From: Pseudomonadota bacterium
Lineage (GTDB): Bacteria; Myxococcota_A; UBA9160; PR03
Length of the DNA stretch: 33,233 nt
Assembly (NCBI GenBank): GCA_003576805.1
Contig: QEVM01000191.1
Location: forward strand, 1-33,233
Direction of reading: 5' to 3'
The notes below the pieces were generated by a model. It made no database searches. It saw only the letters and a program-made list of their open reading frames with translations, and was not told where the DNA came from. Shown here in pieces: positions 7,734 to 15,214 of this stretch; position 1 is the stretch's first letter; the number at the start of each line of letters is the position of its first letter. A program made the position numbers and the translations under genes.

Positions 7734-9126
7734 GGCGGAGCTCCTCGTGCGCGGGCGGCGCGGGGGCCGCGTCCGCGCCGACGGTGGGGGCGCGGCCGAG
7801 CGCGGCGAGCAGCTCGGCGGCGCGCTGGCTCAGCTGGGCGAGCGCGGATCGCTCGGCGAGCTCCGCGTTGCGCAGGGCGCGCTCGGCGTCGATCACGTCG
7901 CCGAGCGCGATGCGGCCGGTCTCGAGGCCCGCGCGCGCGGCGGAGATCTGATCGCGCGCGGCGGGCACGACGCGGTCGCGCAGGATGGCGAGCCCGTGGC
8001 GCGCCTCGCCGAGCCGCTCGCGCGCGTTGCGGATCTCGGCCTCGACCTCGTCGCGCACGCCCGCCTGCTCGCTGCGCGCCTGCGCCAGCTCGGCGTCCGC
8101 CTGCGCCAGCGCGGCGCGGCGGCGTCCGATCTGGAGCGGCACGTTGACGTCGATCCCGACGAACGGCCGTTGGTCGGCCAGCTCCCAGAACGTGTCGTAG
8201 CCGCCGGAGAGCGTGAAGTCGGGCAGGAACTCGCGCTTCGCGAGCCGCACGGCGGCCTGCTTCGCTGCGACGCGCGCCTGCGCGGCGCGCAGCTCGGGGC
8301 GCTCGCGCAGCGCGGCCTCGAGCGCGCCGTCGTCGGCCGCGGTGACGTCGAGCGGAGTCAGCTCGACGGGCGGCGGCGGGATCTCGGCGCCGTCGGGGCG
8401 GTGCAGGAGCTGCGCGATCTGCTGCGCCGTCACGCGGCTCGCCGAGCGCAGCTCCACCTCGCGGTGCAGCAGCTCGGCCTCCTCGAGCTCGGCGCGCAGC
8501 GGATCCTGCTGCTCGGCGGTGCCGCTCTCGTAGCGCGACGTCGCGACGGCGCGCAGCTCGCGCACCAGGTCCAGGTGTGCGCGGTTGATGTCGAGCGAGC
8601 GCGCCGCGAGCCAGTGCTCGTCGTAGAGCGCGGAGGCCATCGCCGCGAGCCGCACGCGCACGGCGGCGAAGTCGCCCGCCAGCGCGTCGGCCTCGGCGAG
8701 CGCCGCCGCGCCGCGCAGCGCGAGCTTGCCCGGGAACGGGAACGCCTGGCTCAGCTCGAAGCGCTGCGCGCGCCGGATCTGCGGCGAGTCGAACGAGCGC
8801 GGCCCCGCCATGTAGCCGACCATCGGATCGTCGAGCGCGGTCTCCTGCGGGTAGCGCGCGAGCGCGGCCCGCCAGGCGTGGCGCGCGGCGGCGATGCTCG
8901 GATTGCGCCGCAGCACCTCCGCGACGAGCGCCGCGCGCTCGAGCGTCTGCGCGCCGGCGAACGGCGCCTCGGCGGCGGCGGGCGCGGCGTCGCGCTCGGC
9001 GCTCTCCCAGTGCTGCGCCGCGCTCCGGTACTGCGCGCGCGTCTCGAGCAGCGCGCAGCCGGGCAGCGTGAGAACGGCGGCGACGAGCGCGCCCGCGGCG
9101 CGCCGACGCCCTATGGTGTCGGACAT
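7726..9126 (-). CDS. cusC: CusC-like outer-membrane efflux channel (TolC family)
   Basis: This 466-residue protein has a lipobox (TLPGC, Cys24) and two outer-membrane efflux protein repeats rich in long amphipathic helices: NPSIAAARHAWRAALARYP and LDDPMVGYMAGP in the first half, AAQARVAAKQAAVRLAKREF with LPDFTLSGGYDTFWE in the second. It should form the trimeric channel that carries ions from the CusBA complex across the outer membrane. The start ATG 9126 has GAGGTGG a few bases upstream. It lies 87 bp downstream of the Cys-rich gene on the same strand, and its stop overlaps cusB, placing it second in the copper operon. Confidence 0.92.
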   Translation of the reverse strand: MSDTIGRRRAAGALVAAVLTLPGCALLETRAQYRSAAQHWESAERDAAPAAAEAPFAGAQTLERAALVAEVLRRNPSIAAARHAWRAALARYPQETALDDPMVGYMAGPRSFDSPQIRRAQRFELSQAFPFPGKLALRGAAALAEADALAGDFAAVRVRLAAMASALYDEHWLAARSLDINRAHLDLVRELRAVATSRYESGTAEQQDPLRAELEEAELLHREVELRSASRVTAQQIAQLLHRPDGAEIPPPPVELTPLDVTAADDGALEAALRERPELRAAQARVAAKQAAVRLAKREFLPDFTLSGGYDTFWELADQRPFVGIDVNVPLQIGRRRAALAQADAELAQARSEQAGVRDEVEAEIRNARERLGEARHGLAILRDRVVPAARDQISAARAGLETGRIALGDVIDAERALRNAELAERSALAQLSQRAAELLAALGRAPTVGADAAPAPPAHEELRHE

Positions 9127-9213
9127 GGGTCCACCTCGCTCGAAGCGGGGCCGCGCGCGTCGCGGCGCGCAGCCCGGCAGATCACCGTTGTGGAGGACGG
9201 AATCGAGCGGGGA

Positions 9214-9567
9214 TCAGAGCTGGAGCACGACCGAGAGGCGGACGGCCGCCGACGCTGGCGGGAGCGCGACGGCTTCGCGCGCGAGCGCGCGCTGGGCCGG
9301 CGCGACGTCGAGGCGCGGCGCGATCGCCAGCGCGACGGGCGCGGCGGGAGCGGGCAACGCGTCGGGCGCGGGCAGCGCCGCGGCGTCGCAGCAGGAGAGC
9401 GGCAGGAAGCCGTCGCACGGCGCAGGCGCGGAGAGCGGCTCGCTCGCGGGACGCTCGCAGCAGGCGTGCTGGAGCTGCGCGGCCGCGTTGGCGACGCCGG
9501 CGCCGGCGGCGACGGCCATCAGGCCGAGCAGCAGAGCGCACACGATGCTTCGCCAACCGCTTCGCAT
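9214..9567 (-). CDS. Small exported cysteine-rich protein leading the copper operon
   Basis: A 117-residue product with a signal peptide (VCALLLGLMAVAAGAGVANA, cleavage probably near residue 28). The mature part has five cysteines in a pattern CC-x13-C-x7-CC (36, 37, 51, 59, 60) plus His34, followed by an Ala/Pro-rich tail. No family was recognised with certainty; short exported Cys proteins of this kind are commonly first in Cus-like operons and are suspected to bind copper or regulate the operon. ATG 9567 was preferred over an upstream start at 9633 because the signal peptide then begins at residue 1 and an AATACT box lies seven bases before it. That the ion is copper is inferred from the neighbours. 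Confidence 0.7.
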   Translation of the reverse strand: MRSGWRSIVCALLLGLMAVAAGAGVANAAAQLQHACCERPASEPLSAPAPCDGFLPLSCCDAAALPAPDALPAPAAPVALAIAPRLDVAPAQRALAREAVALPPASAAVRLSVVLQL

Positions 9568-9574
9568 GGCCGCC

Positions 9575-9580
9575 AGTATT
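9575..9580 (-). promoter_or_regulatory. Candidate -10 box (AATACT) of the copper operon
   Basis: On the minus strand AATACT precedes the ATG at 9567 by seven bases, implying a transcript that starts at or beside the start codon. It is the only promoter-like box found in front of the six-gene operon. No MerR/CueR-like spaced inverted repeat was recognised nearby, and no regulator gene is in the window. Confidence 0.35.
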
Positions 9581-9673
9581 CCTTCGCGCCGCGGACCGTC
9601 AACCGCGCGTCCGAGGTCCCATCGGCCGGACACCGCCGCGTCGCGAGTCCGTTCGCGCGCGCGGTGCGTGCGG

Positions 9674-9679
9674 TACCGT
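9674..9679 (+). promoter_or_regulatory. Candidate -10 box (TACCGT) of the DUF1254 gene
   Basis: TACCGT lies 22 bases before the ATG at 9702, and GGGGGGAAG (9692-9700) lies between them as a ribosome binding site, so this transcript would have a short leader. The arrangement supports ATG 9702 over the GTG at 9678, which overlaps the box. Confidence 0.3.
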
Positions 9680-9701
9680 GCCGCCTTCGCCGGGGGGAAG
9701 C

Positions 9702-11099
9702 ATGCGGATTCGCGCCGGAGCCAGGTCCCGTCGCCGCGCCCGCGTCGCGCGCGCGGCCGTGGCCGCGGCGCTCGTCGCGGCGCTCGGCTGCGCGGGCGAA
9801 CGCGGACCGCGGGAGGCCGGACCGGTCGTGCCTTCGACGGCGCGCGAGCTGGCCGCCCTGGCGTACGTCTACGCCTATCCGCTCGTCCTCTTCGACGCGC
9901 TGCGCAAGCAGCAGGCCGACGCGCTCGGCGCGCACAACCGGCTCGTCGCGCGCACCACCACCTTCACGCCGTTCACGCACGATCCGGGCGAGCCCGACGC
10001 CGACAGCGTGTCGAGCATCGCCTTCCTCGACCTGCGCAGCGGTCCGCTCGTGCTGTCGGTGCCCGACAGCGGCAAGCGCTTCACCCGCATCGAGCTGCTC
10101 GACGCCTACACGAACGTCTTCGCCTCGCTCGGCCAGCGCACGCGCGGCAACGGCGCCGCGCAGTACGCGATCGTCGGGCCGGGCGGCAGCGCGCCCGCCG
10201 GGCTCACCGAGGTGCGCTCGCCCACCGCGTTCGCGCTGCTCCAGGGCCAGATCGCGGCGCAGGGCGAGCGCGACGTGCCCGCCGCGTCCGGGCTGATGCA
10301 GCAGTGGTCGCTGACGCCGCTCGCCGCGTACGCGCAGGGGCAGCGACAGACCGCGGTCGAGCGGCCGCGCGGGCTGCCCGCGACGGATCCGCCGGTGACG
10401 CTCGTCGAGTCGATGCCGCCCGAGAAGTACTTCGAGCAGGCCGCCAAGCTGATGCAGCTGAATCCGCCCGCGCCCGGCGACGCGCCGCTCACGAAGAAGT
10501 TCGCGACGATCGGGCTCGACGCGTCGCGCGGGCGCTTCGACCCGAAGAAGGCGAAGGGCGGGATCCTCGCGGCCGCCTGGAACGACGGCCGCGCCAAGAT
10601 CCGCGCCGCGCAGCCGACGCAGAAGAGCGACGGCGGCTGGACCTTCTCGCCCGCCACCGGGAGCTGGGGCTACGACTATCTCTCGCGCGCCGCGGCGGCG
10701 CGCCTCGCGATCGGCGGCAAGCTCGCCGCGGACGCGATCGAGGCGGTCGCGCGCGCCGACTCCGAGGGCCGCCGGCTCGAGGGCGCGCACCGCTACGTCG
10801 TCGAGTTCGCGAAGGCGCCGCCGGTCCACGCCTTCTGGTCGCTCACGCTGCTCGACGAGCAGGGCCGCATGGTCGACAACGTGCTGAACCGCTACGCGGT
10901 GCGCGGCGACCGTTTGCGCAAGCAGGGCGACCGCACCGTCGTGCACGTCTCGTTCGCGCCGCCCGAGGACGACGACGCGCGCGCCAACTGGCTGCCGGCG
11001 CCGCGCGGCCCGTTCCAGCTCGTGCTGCGCCTGTACGGGCCGCGCGAGGCCGCGCTGACGGGGGACTGGAAGCCCCCCGCCGTCGAGCGCGCCGACTAG
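9702..11099 (+). CDS. DUF1254/DUF1214 domain lipoprotein
   Basis: A 465-residue protein. After an arginine-rich start and a hydrophobic segment comes a lipobox (LVAALGC, Cys30). Residues about 45-180 match DUF1254 (ALAYVYAYPLVLFDALRK, then FLDLRSGPLVLSVPDSG and RIELLDAYTNVF). The C-terminal part matches DUF1214 (VHAFWSLTLLDEQG, then WLPAPRGPFQLVLRLYGP). The pair is a widespread exported module of unknown biochemical function. The gene is divergent from the copper operon and convergent with the copper storage protein gene, overlapping its stop by three bases (11097-11099), so it is embedded in the copper region. A role in metal handling is only a guess from position. Confidence 0.85.
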   Translation: MRIRAGARSRRRARVARAAVAAALVAALGCAGERGPREAGPVVPSTARELAALAYVYAYPLVLFDALRKQQADALGAHNRLVARTTTFTPFTHDPGEPDADSVSSIAFLDLRSGPLVLSVPDSGKRFTRIELLDAYTNVFASLGQRTRGNGAAQYAIVGPGGSAPAGLTEVRSPTAFALLQGQIAAQGERDVPAASGLMQQWSLTPLAAYAQGQRQTAVERPRGLPATDPPVTLVESMPPEKYFEQAAKLMQLNPPAPGDAPLTKKFATIGLDASRGRFDPKKAKGGILAAAWNDGRAKIRAAQPTQKSDGGWTFSPATGSWGYDYLSRAAAARLAIGGKLAADAIEAVARADSEGRRLEGAHRYVVEFAKAPPVHAFWSLTLLDEQGRMVDNVLNRYAVRGDRLRKQGDRTVVHVSFAPPEDDDARANWLPAPRGPFQLVLRLYGPREAALTGDWKPPAVERAD

Positions 11100-11506
11100 G
11101 CGGAGACGCTCTCCGAGCTCTGCGCGAAGCCGGCGAGGCCGCTCGCCATGTCGCGGCAGCTCTCCGCACAGCGCCGGCAGACCTCGGCGCACGCCTGCAT
11201 CTGCGCGTCGTCCTCGAAGCGCTCGCACTCGTCGGCGCAGGCGTCGCAGACGTCGGCGCAGACGGCGCACAGCTCTCCGTGCTGCGGCGCGTGGCGCATC
11301 ATGAAGCGGGCGCTCGTCGCGCAGATGTCCGCGCAGTCGAGCAGCGTGCGGACGTGCAGGGCCTCCGCGTGCTCGCCGCCGCGCTCGAGGCAGGAAATCA
11401 TCGTCTCGGTGCACGCGCGGTGGCACTCGAGGCAGTGCTCGATGCAGCGCTGCATGTCGGCGTGGGCGCCCTGGCGCGTGGCGTCGGGCTCGGACGTGGC
11501 GGTCAT
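11096..11506 (-). CDS. Four-helix-bundle copper-storage protein (Csp/DUF326 type)
   Basis: A 136-residue protein with 16 cysteines (21, 25, 28, 32, 39, 58, 62, 80, 83, 87, 90, 94, 106, 110, 113, 117) at helical spacing (CxxxC, CxxC), for example CIEHCLECHRAC and CAVCADVCDACADEC. This is the pattern of Csp proteins, whose four-helix bundle is lined inside with Cys thiolates that bind many Cu(I) ions. There is no signal peptide, so it resembles the cytosolic Csp3 type. AGGAGG lies before ATG 11506 at ideal spacing. It would store or buffer Cu(I) in the cytosol while CusCBA exports it from the periplasm. Its stop overlaps the converging DUF1254 stop. Confidence 0.93.
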   Translation of the reverse strand: MTATSEPDATRQGAHADMQRCIEHCLECHRACTETMISCLERGGEHAEALHVRTLLDCADICATSARFMMRHAPQHGELCAVCADVCDACADECERFEDDAQMQACAEVCRRCAESCRDMASGLAGFAQSSESVSA

Positions 11507-11545
11507 GGTCGGGACCTCCTCGGGTCCCGAACGAAGCAAGCGCCG

Positions 11546-11593
11546 TGCCTGATGGGCCTCGCCGCTCGCCTTCGACTCGCTACGCGGGAACGG
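11546..11593 (+). repeat. Single copy of a dispersed intergenic repeat
   Basis: The stretch contains GCCTGATGGG, CTCGCCGCTCGCC, CTCGCTACGCGGGAA and CGG in the same order as the tandem units at 24191-24473 and the copies near 30752. The middle differs (TTCGA instead of TGCGG), breaking the small GCCGC/GCGGC hairpin. It lies in the 156-bp gap between the csp start and the methyltransferase stop. Confidence 0.75.
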
Positions 11594-11662
11594 AGCGTCG
11601 CGGGCTGCGCCGGTGCGCCGCGCTCGCGGTCGCGGCAGCGCGCAATGTAGAAGCGACGGCGG

Positions 11663-12688
11663 TCAGGGCCGGACGACGTAGAACGCGTTCACGGGATGGC
11701 CGAGGTCGAGCGGCTCGAACTGCGAGAAGCCGGCGTCGCGCGTCATGGCGCGGGCGAGCTCCGCGTGCAGGCCGAGCGTGCCGAGCCCCGCGCCGCCCGC
11801 CTCCGACAGCGCCGACGACATGCAGGTCAGCACCGACGTCCCGTACATCATCGCCGCCATCGGGTTCTTCGCGACGTTCTCCTCGAAGCTCGGCTGCGCC
11901 TTGATGTCGGCGATGAACCAGGTGCCGTCGTCGCGCAGCGCTTTGCGGATCGCGCGCGTCATGCCGGCGGGATCCGTCATGTCGTGCAGGCAGTCGAAGG
12001 TCGTGACGAACGCGAAGCGGCCGTCGTCGGGCAGCGGGTCGACGAGCGCGTCGTGGAAGCGCGCGTTCGCGATGCCCGCCTCCTTGCGGTTGGCCTCGGC
12101 GCGCGCGAGCGCGTGCTGCGAGATGTCGTAGCCGTGGAAATGCGACTCCGGAAACGCCTTCGCCATCTCGAGCAGCGCGACGCCCGCGCCGCAGCCGACG
12201 TCGGCGACGAGCGCGCCCTCGCGCAGGCGCTCGACGGCGCCCGGCACGCGCGGCAGCGCGAACGGCACGAGCAGCGCGCGGAACCACGGCGCGAGGCCGC
12301 GCTCGATGCCGCGGGCGCCTTCGGGACCGAGCGCGTCGTAGGGCAGGCCGACGCCGCTGCGGAACGACGCGGGGAGCTGCTCGGCCAGCGCCAGCATCTG
12401 CGGCAGCTGCGAGAAGAAGCCGACGCCGTTCGCGGGGTGCGCCTCGTTCGCGAGCACCATCACGCCCTCGGCCGGCAGCTCGAAGCGGCCGGCGCCGCGG
12501 TGCGCCAGCACGCCCGCCGCGCCCTGCTGGTGCAGCCACTCGCGCACCCAGCGCTCGTGCAGGCCGGTGCGCGACGCCAGCTCCTCCGACGAGAGCGGAC
12601 CCGCGCCCGCCAGCGCGTGATACAAGCCGAGCCGGTCGCCGAGGTAGATCATCGCCGACGTCATCGCGCCGCCGAGCGCGCCGAACAC
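11663..12688 (-). CDS. Class I SAM-dependent methyltransferase with winged-helix N-terminus (start disrupted)
   Basis: The open frame gives 341 residues. Residues 1-80 form a winged-helix dimerisation domain (LSSEELASRTGLHERWVREWL). The Rossmann methyltransferase domain follows with the SAM-binding motif VADVGCGAGVALLEMA, the acidic residue after HGYDIS, and FDCLHDMTDP. The closest layout is the small-molecule O-/C-methyltransferases related to Rv2258c-type proteins; the substrate is unknown. The natural start appears to be ATG 12747, which has AGGAGA seven bases upstream and would add MSQAIDPEALKDYAKL. An exact 11-bp duplication (12716-12737) puts that ATG out of frame. As written, only GTG 12688 without a ribosome binding site is left. 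Removing one copy gives a 357-residue protein. Confidence 0.85.
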   Translation of the reverse strand: MFGALGGAMTSAMIYLGDRLGLYHALAGAGPLSSEELASRTGLHERWVREWLHQQGAAGVLAHRGAGRFELPAEGVMVLANEAHPANGVGFFSQLPQMLALAEQLPASFRSGVGLPYDALGPEGARGIERGLAPWFRALLVPFALPRVPGAVERLREGALVADVGCGAGVALLEMAKAFPESHFHGYDISQHALARAEANRKEAGIANARFHDALVDPLPDDGRFAFVTTFDCLHDMTDPAGMTRAIRKALRDDGTWFIADIKAQPSFEENVAKNPMAAMMYGTSVLTCMSSALSEAGGAGLGTLGLHAELARAMTRDAGFSQFEPLDLGHPVNAFYVVRP

Positions 12689-12715
12689 CAGCTTCGCGTA
12701 GTCCTTCAGCGCTTC

Positions 12716-12737
12716 GGGATCGATCGGGGATCGATCG
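12716..12737. repeat. Exact 11-bp tandem duplication at the methyltransferase start
   Basis: GGGATCGATCG occurs at 12716-12726 and again, unchanged, at 12727-12737. Deleting one copy joins the well-placed ATG 12747 to the methyltransferase frame. Eleven is not a multiple of three, so the duplication is a frameshift. Confidence 0.9.
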
Positions 12738-12914
12738 CCTGACTCATCGGGGTCTCCTGTCGTGAAGGCGGATCGTGGCTGCTCCGAGCGCCGCTCGCCA
12801 GCGCATCGCGATCCCGGAGATCGCCATCCCTTTGCAGATTCTGCCCCGGGATCCTCGCTGTCGTGCGCTCACGCATCGGTGTGGCGGAGGTCCGCTGCTT
12901 GCATCGCGGCGGGC

Positions 12915-14270
12915 ATGGCCGCGAAGCGATGCCTCGCCTCGGCCGCGACCGCGACCGCGATGCTGCTGATCCTCGCGGCCTGCGGATCGGGGTGGGTACC
13001 TCCGCAGCGGAACGAGGTTTCGTTCCTGCGCGGCCCGTACAACGCCGCCTTCTTCTGGCGTCATCCCGACCCGTTCCGGTGGCAGGCCGCGATCCACTAC
13101 GCGCACGCGGTCCAGCACGATCGGCTGCAGTTGACGCCGCTCGCGCGCCACGCGGAGGTCGACACGCGCACGGACGCCGACTACCTCGCCGCGCTCGAGC
13201 GGCCCCCGCTCACCGACCCGCACATGATGCTGTACGGGCCGCACGTCGGGCAGGCGATCTGGAAGCTGTATCTCGCGATCGACTGGACGCACCAGCTCCA
13301 CGAGCAGACCTACGACATCCTGATGTCCGAGCGCGTTCCCTGGCAGGAGAAGGCGCGCTGGACCGAGCGCACCGTCCGCAACTACCTGGCGCGCCAGCCC
13401 GGCATCGCGCGCAGTCCGGCGCCGCTCGACGTCACCATGCGGCGCGCCGGCGTGATGATGAAGCCGTACTTCACGCTGTTCCGGAACCGGTACCCGGCCT
13501 CGAACGACTTCTTCTACGTCGCGCACTGGTGGCATCCGGTCATCTACGAAGCCGTCATGATCGCCGGCAACGACGCGGAGCAGGACGAATCGGTGCTCGC
13601 GACGCACGCGCTCACCGAGCAGGTGCTCGCCGAGCGCCCGCAGCGGATGCTGCTCTCGCGCGAGAACATGCCGCGCTACGCGCGCCTGTCGCCGGCTGCG
13701 GCGAACGTCTTCGACAACCTGCACATGCTGCACGGCATCGCGTACGACGTGCTGGCGTACGAGGGATGGAGCATCGAGGAGAAGCGGCGCGAGATCGAGC
13801 GCGTCGTGGCAGCGATGGCCGAGCAGCCGGGCGACGAGCAGCTCGCGCGCCGCTTCGATCTCCCGTACCCCGGCATGGATCCGCGCCGCTATGCCGACTG
13901 GATGCGACCGGCGGAGGGCGCCATGACCCGCATGATGCTCGAGATGCTCGAGGAGATGTGGCCGATGATGAGCCCCGACGGCGCTGCGACGCCGCCCGCG
14001 GAGGTCGTGGAGCAGGCGAAGAAGAAGCTGGCGCCCGGCCTGCAGCCGGGCGAGATCGACGGCTCCCTGATGGATGCGCTGAAGGAGCTCGTGCCCGGCA
14101 TGCGGATGGCCCCCGAGTCGATGCAGCCCGGCGCGACGCCGCGGCGCATGATCGACGCCATGCTGGCGGGCTGGCAGCGCCGTCACGGCGACACGCGCGA
14201 GGTCGAGCCGTTCCCGATGGACGAGGATCCGGCGCTGCCCGCCGTCGGGCATGCGAGGGCTCCGCGATGA
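12915..14270 (+). CDS. Lipoprotein of unknown family, His- and Met-rich
   Basis: A 451-residue protein I do not recognise. It starts with a lipoprotein signal (AMLLILAAC, Cys23). The body is mostly helical with many aromatic and His residues: FFWRHPDPFRWQAAIHYAHA, DWTHQLHEQTYD, VAHWWHPVIYEAVMIAG and NLHMLHGIAYDVLAYEGW. A methionine cluster at residues 337-353 (MTRMMLEMLEEMWPMM) is notable. The Cys, His and Met content could fit a metal- or haem-related role near a copper locus, but that is speculation. The ATG at 12915 was preferred to the GTG at 12762 because the signal peptide then starts at residue 1. Its last codons overlap the next gene as ATGA, so it works with that beta-barrel protein, probably at the outer membrane. 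Confidence 0.75.
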   Translation: MAAKRCLASAATATAMLLILAACGSGWVPPQRNEVSFLRGPYNAAFFWRHPDPFRWQAAIHYAHAVQHDRLQLTPLARHAEVDTRTDADYLAALERPPLTDPHMMLYGPHVGQAIWKLYLAIDWTHQLHEQTYDILMSERVPWQEKARWTERTVRNYLARQPGIARSPAPLDVTMRRAGVMMKPYFTLFRNRYPASNDFFYVAHWWHPVIYEAVMIAGNDAEQDESVLATHALTEQVLAERPQRMLLSRENMPRYARLSPAAANVFDNLHMLHGIAYDVLAYEGWSIEEKRREIERVVAAMAEQPGDEQLARRFDLPYPGMDPRRYADWMRPAEGAMTRMMLEMLEEMWPMMSPDGAATPPAEVVEQAKKKLAPGLQPGEIDGSLMDALKELVPGMRMAPESMQPGATPRRMIDAMLAGWQRRHGDTREVEPFPMDEDPALPAVGHARAPR

Positions 14271-15022
14271 CGCGGCGGGCGCGCTCGGCGGCGGCCGCCT
14301 GGCTCCTGCTCGCGTGGCCTGCGCCGGGCTCCGCCGACCACACCAACCTCGAGCGCGATCTGCCGACCGCGCTCGAGGACGCCGCGCCGATCGGATATCT
14401 CGGCCGAGAGCTCCAGGCGATCTTCCGCTACGAGCACACCGACCGGCACGACGAGTCGTTCCACGCCGAGACCCGTCTCGAGTTCGGATTTCCGCGCAAC
14501 GCACAGATCGCCCTCGCGATCCCGTATCAGTTCGGCGACGCGGTCGAGGATACGATTGCGCCGATCCGTCTGGAAGGCCTCTACAACACCAACCAGGAGA
14601 CGCGCTTCGTCCCCGCGTTCGCGATCGGCGCCGACCTCGAGCTGCCGACGGGCAGCGAGGCGCACGGCTTCGATCCGCACGTGAAGCTGATCGCGACCAA
14701 GACGCTTCCGTTCACGGAGTGGTTCCAGCAGCTGCACCTGAACTTCGAGTTCGGCTGGAACGACGAGCAGCAGGACGACGACCGCAGCACGAGCTGGCGC
14801 GCCGTCGCCGGCTACAGCATCCGCCTCGGTCCGCAGGCGATCGGAATCCTCGACTTCGTGCGCGAGGCGGACTTCGGGGCCGACCACCAAGCCAACGTGG
14901 TCGAGGTGGGCGTGCGCTATCAGGTCACGCCGCTCTGGGTCCTGTCCGCGGGCGCCGGCGCGGGCTTCGGCGCCGAGTCTCCGAAGGCGCGCGCCACGAT
15001 CGGCTTCCAGTACGCCTTCTGA
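14267..15022 (+). CDS. Predicted outer-membrane beta-barrel protein
   Basis: A 251-residue protein with a signal peptide (SAAAAWLLLAWPAPGSA) followed by a repeating pattern of alternating hydrophobic/polar strands: ETRLEFGFPRNAQIALAIPY, FAIGADLELPTGSE, LHLNFEFGWN, NVVEVGVRYQV and a C-terminal strand ending in FQYAF. The terminal Phe is the usual recognition signal for outer-membrane insertion. The strand pattern (about ten) resembles transporter-like barrels often annotated near aromatic-degradation or metal genes, but the function is unknown. It is translationally coupled to the upstream lipoprotein (ATGA overlap), suggesting one complex. Confidence 0.75.
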   Translation: MTRRARSAAAAWLLLAWPAPGSADHTNLERDLPTALEDAAPIGYLGRELQAIFRYEHTDRHDESFHAETRLEFGFPRNAQIALAIPYQFGDAVEDTIAPIRLEGLYNTNQETRFVPAFAIGADLELPTGSEAHGFDPHVKLIATKTLPFTEWFQQLHLNFEFGWNDEQQDDDRSTSWRAVAGYSIRLGPQAIGILDFVREADFGADHQANVVEVGVRYQVTPLWVLSAGAGAGFGAESPKARATIGFQYAF

Positions 15023-15044
15023 TCGCCGCCCGCGCGCGCCGCGG

Positions 15045-15050
15045 TAGAGT
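15045..15050 (+). promoter_or_regulatory. Candidate -10 box (TAGAGT) of the DASS transporter gene
   Basis: TAGAGT is followed by seven bases (GCGCCGC) and the GTG at 15058, whose frame encodes the expected N-terminus of the transporter. This supports 15058 as the original start and a leaderless transcript. Confidence 0.4.
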
Positions 15051-15214
15051 GCGCCGCGTGAGCGAACCCGCGCGGCAGGACGGGGCGGCGCAGCCGGTGC
15101 AGGCGATCTCCGCGGCCGAGGCGCGCTTCGACGCTCGCGCTCGCGGCGCTGCTGCTCTTCCCGCTGCCGGCGCCGAGCGCGGAGGCCGCGCGCCTCGCGG
15201 CGATCCTCGTCTTC

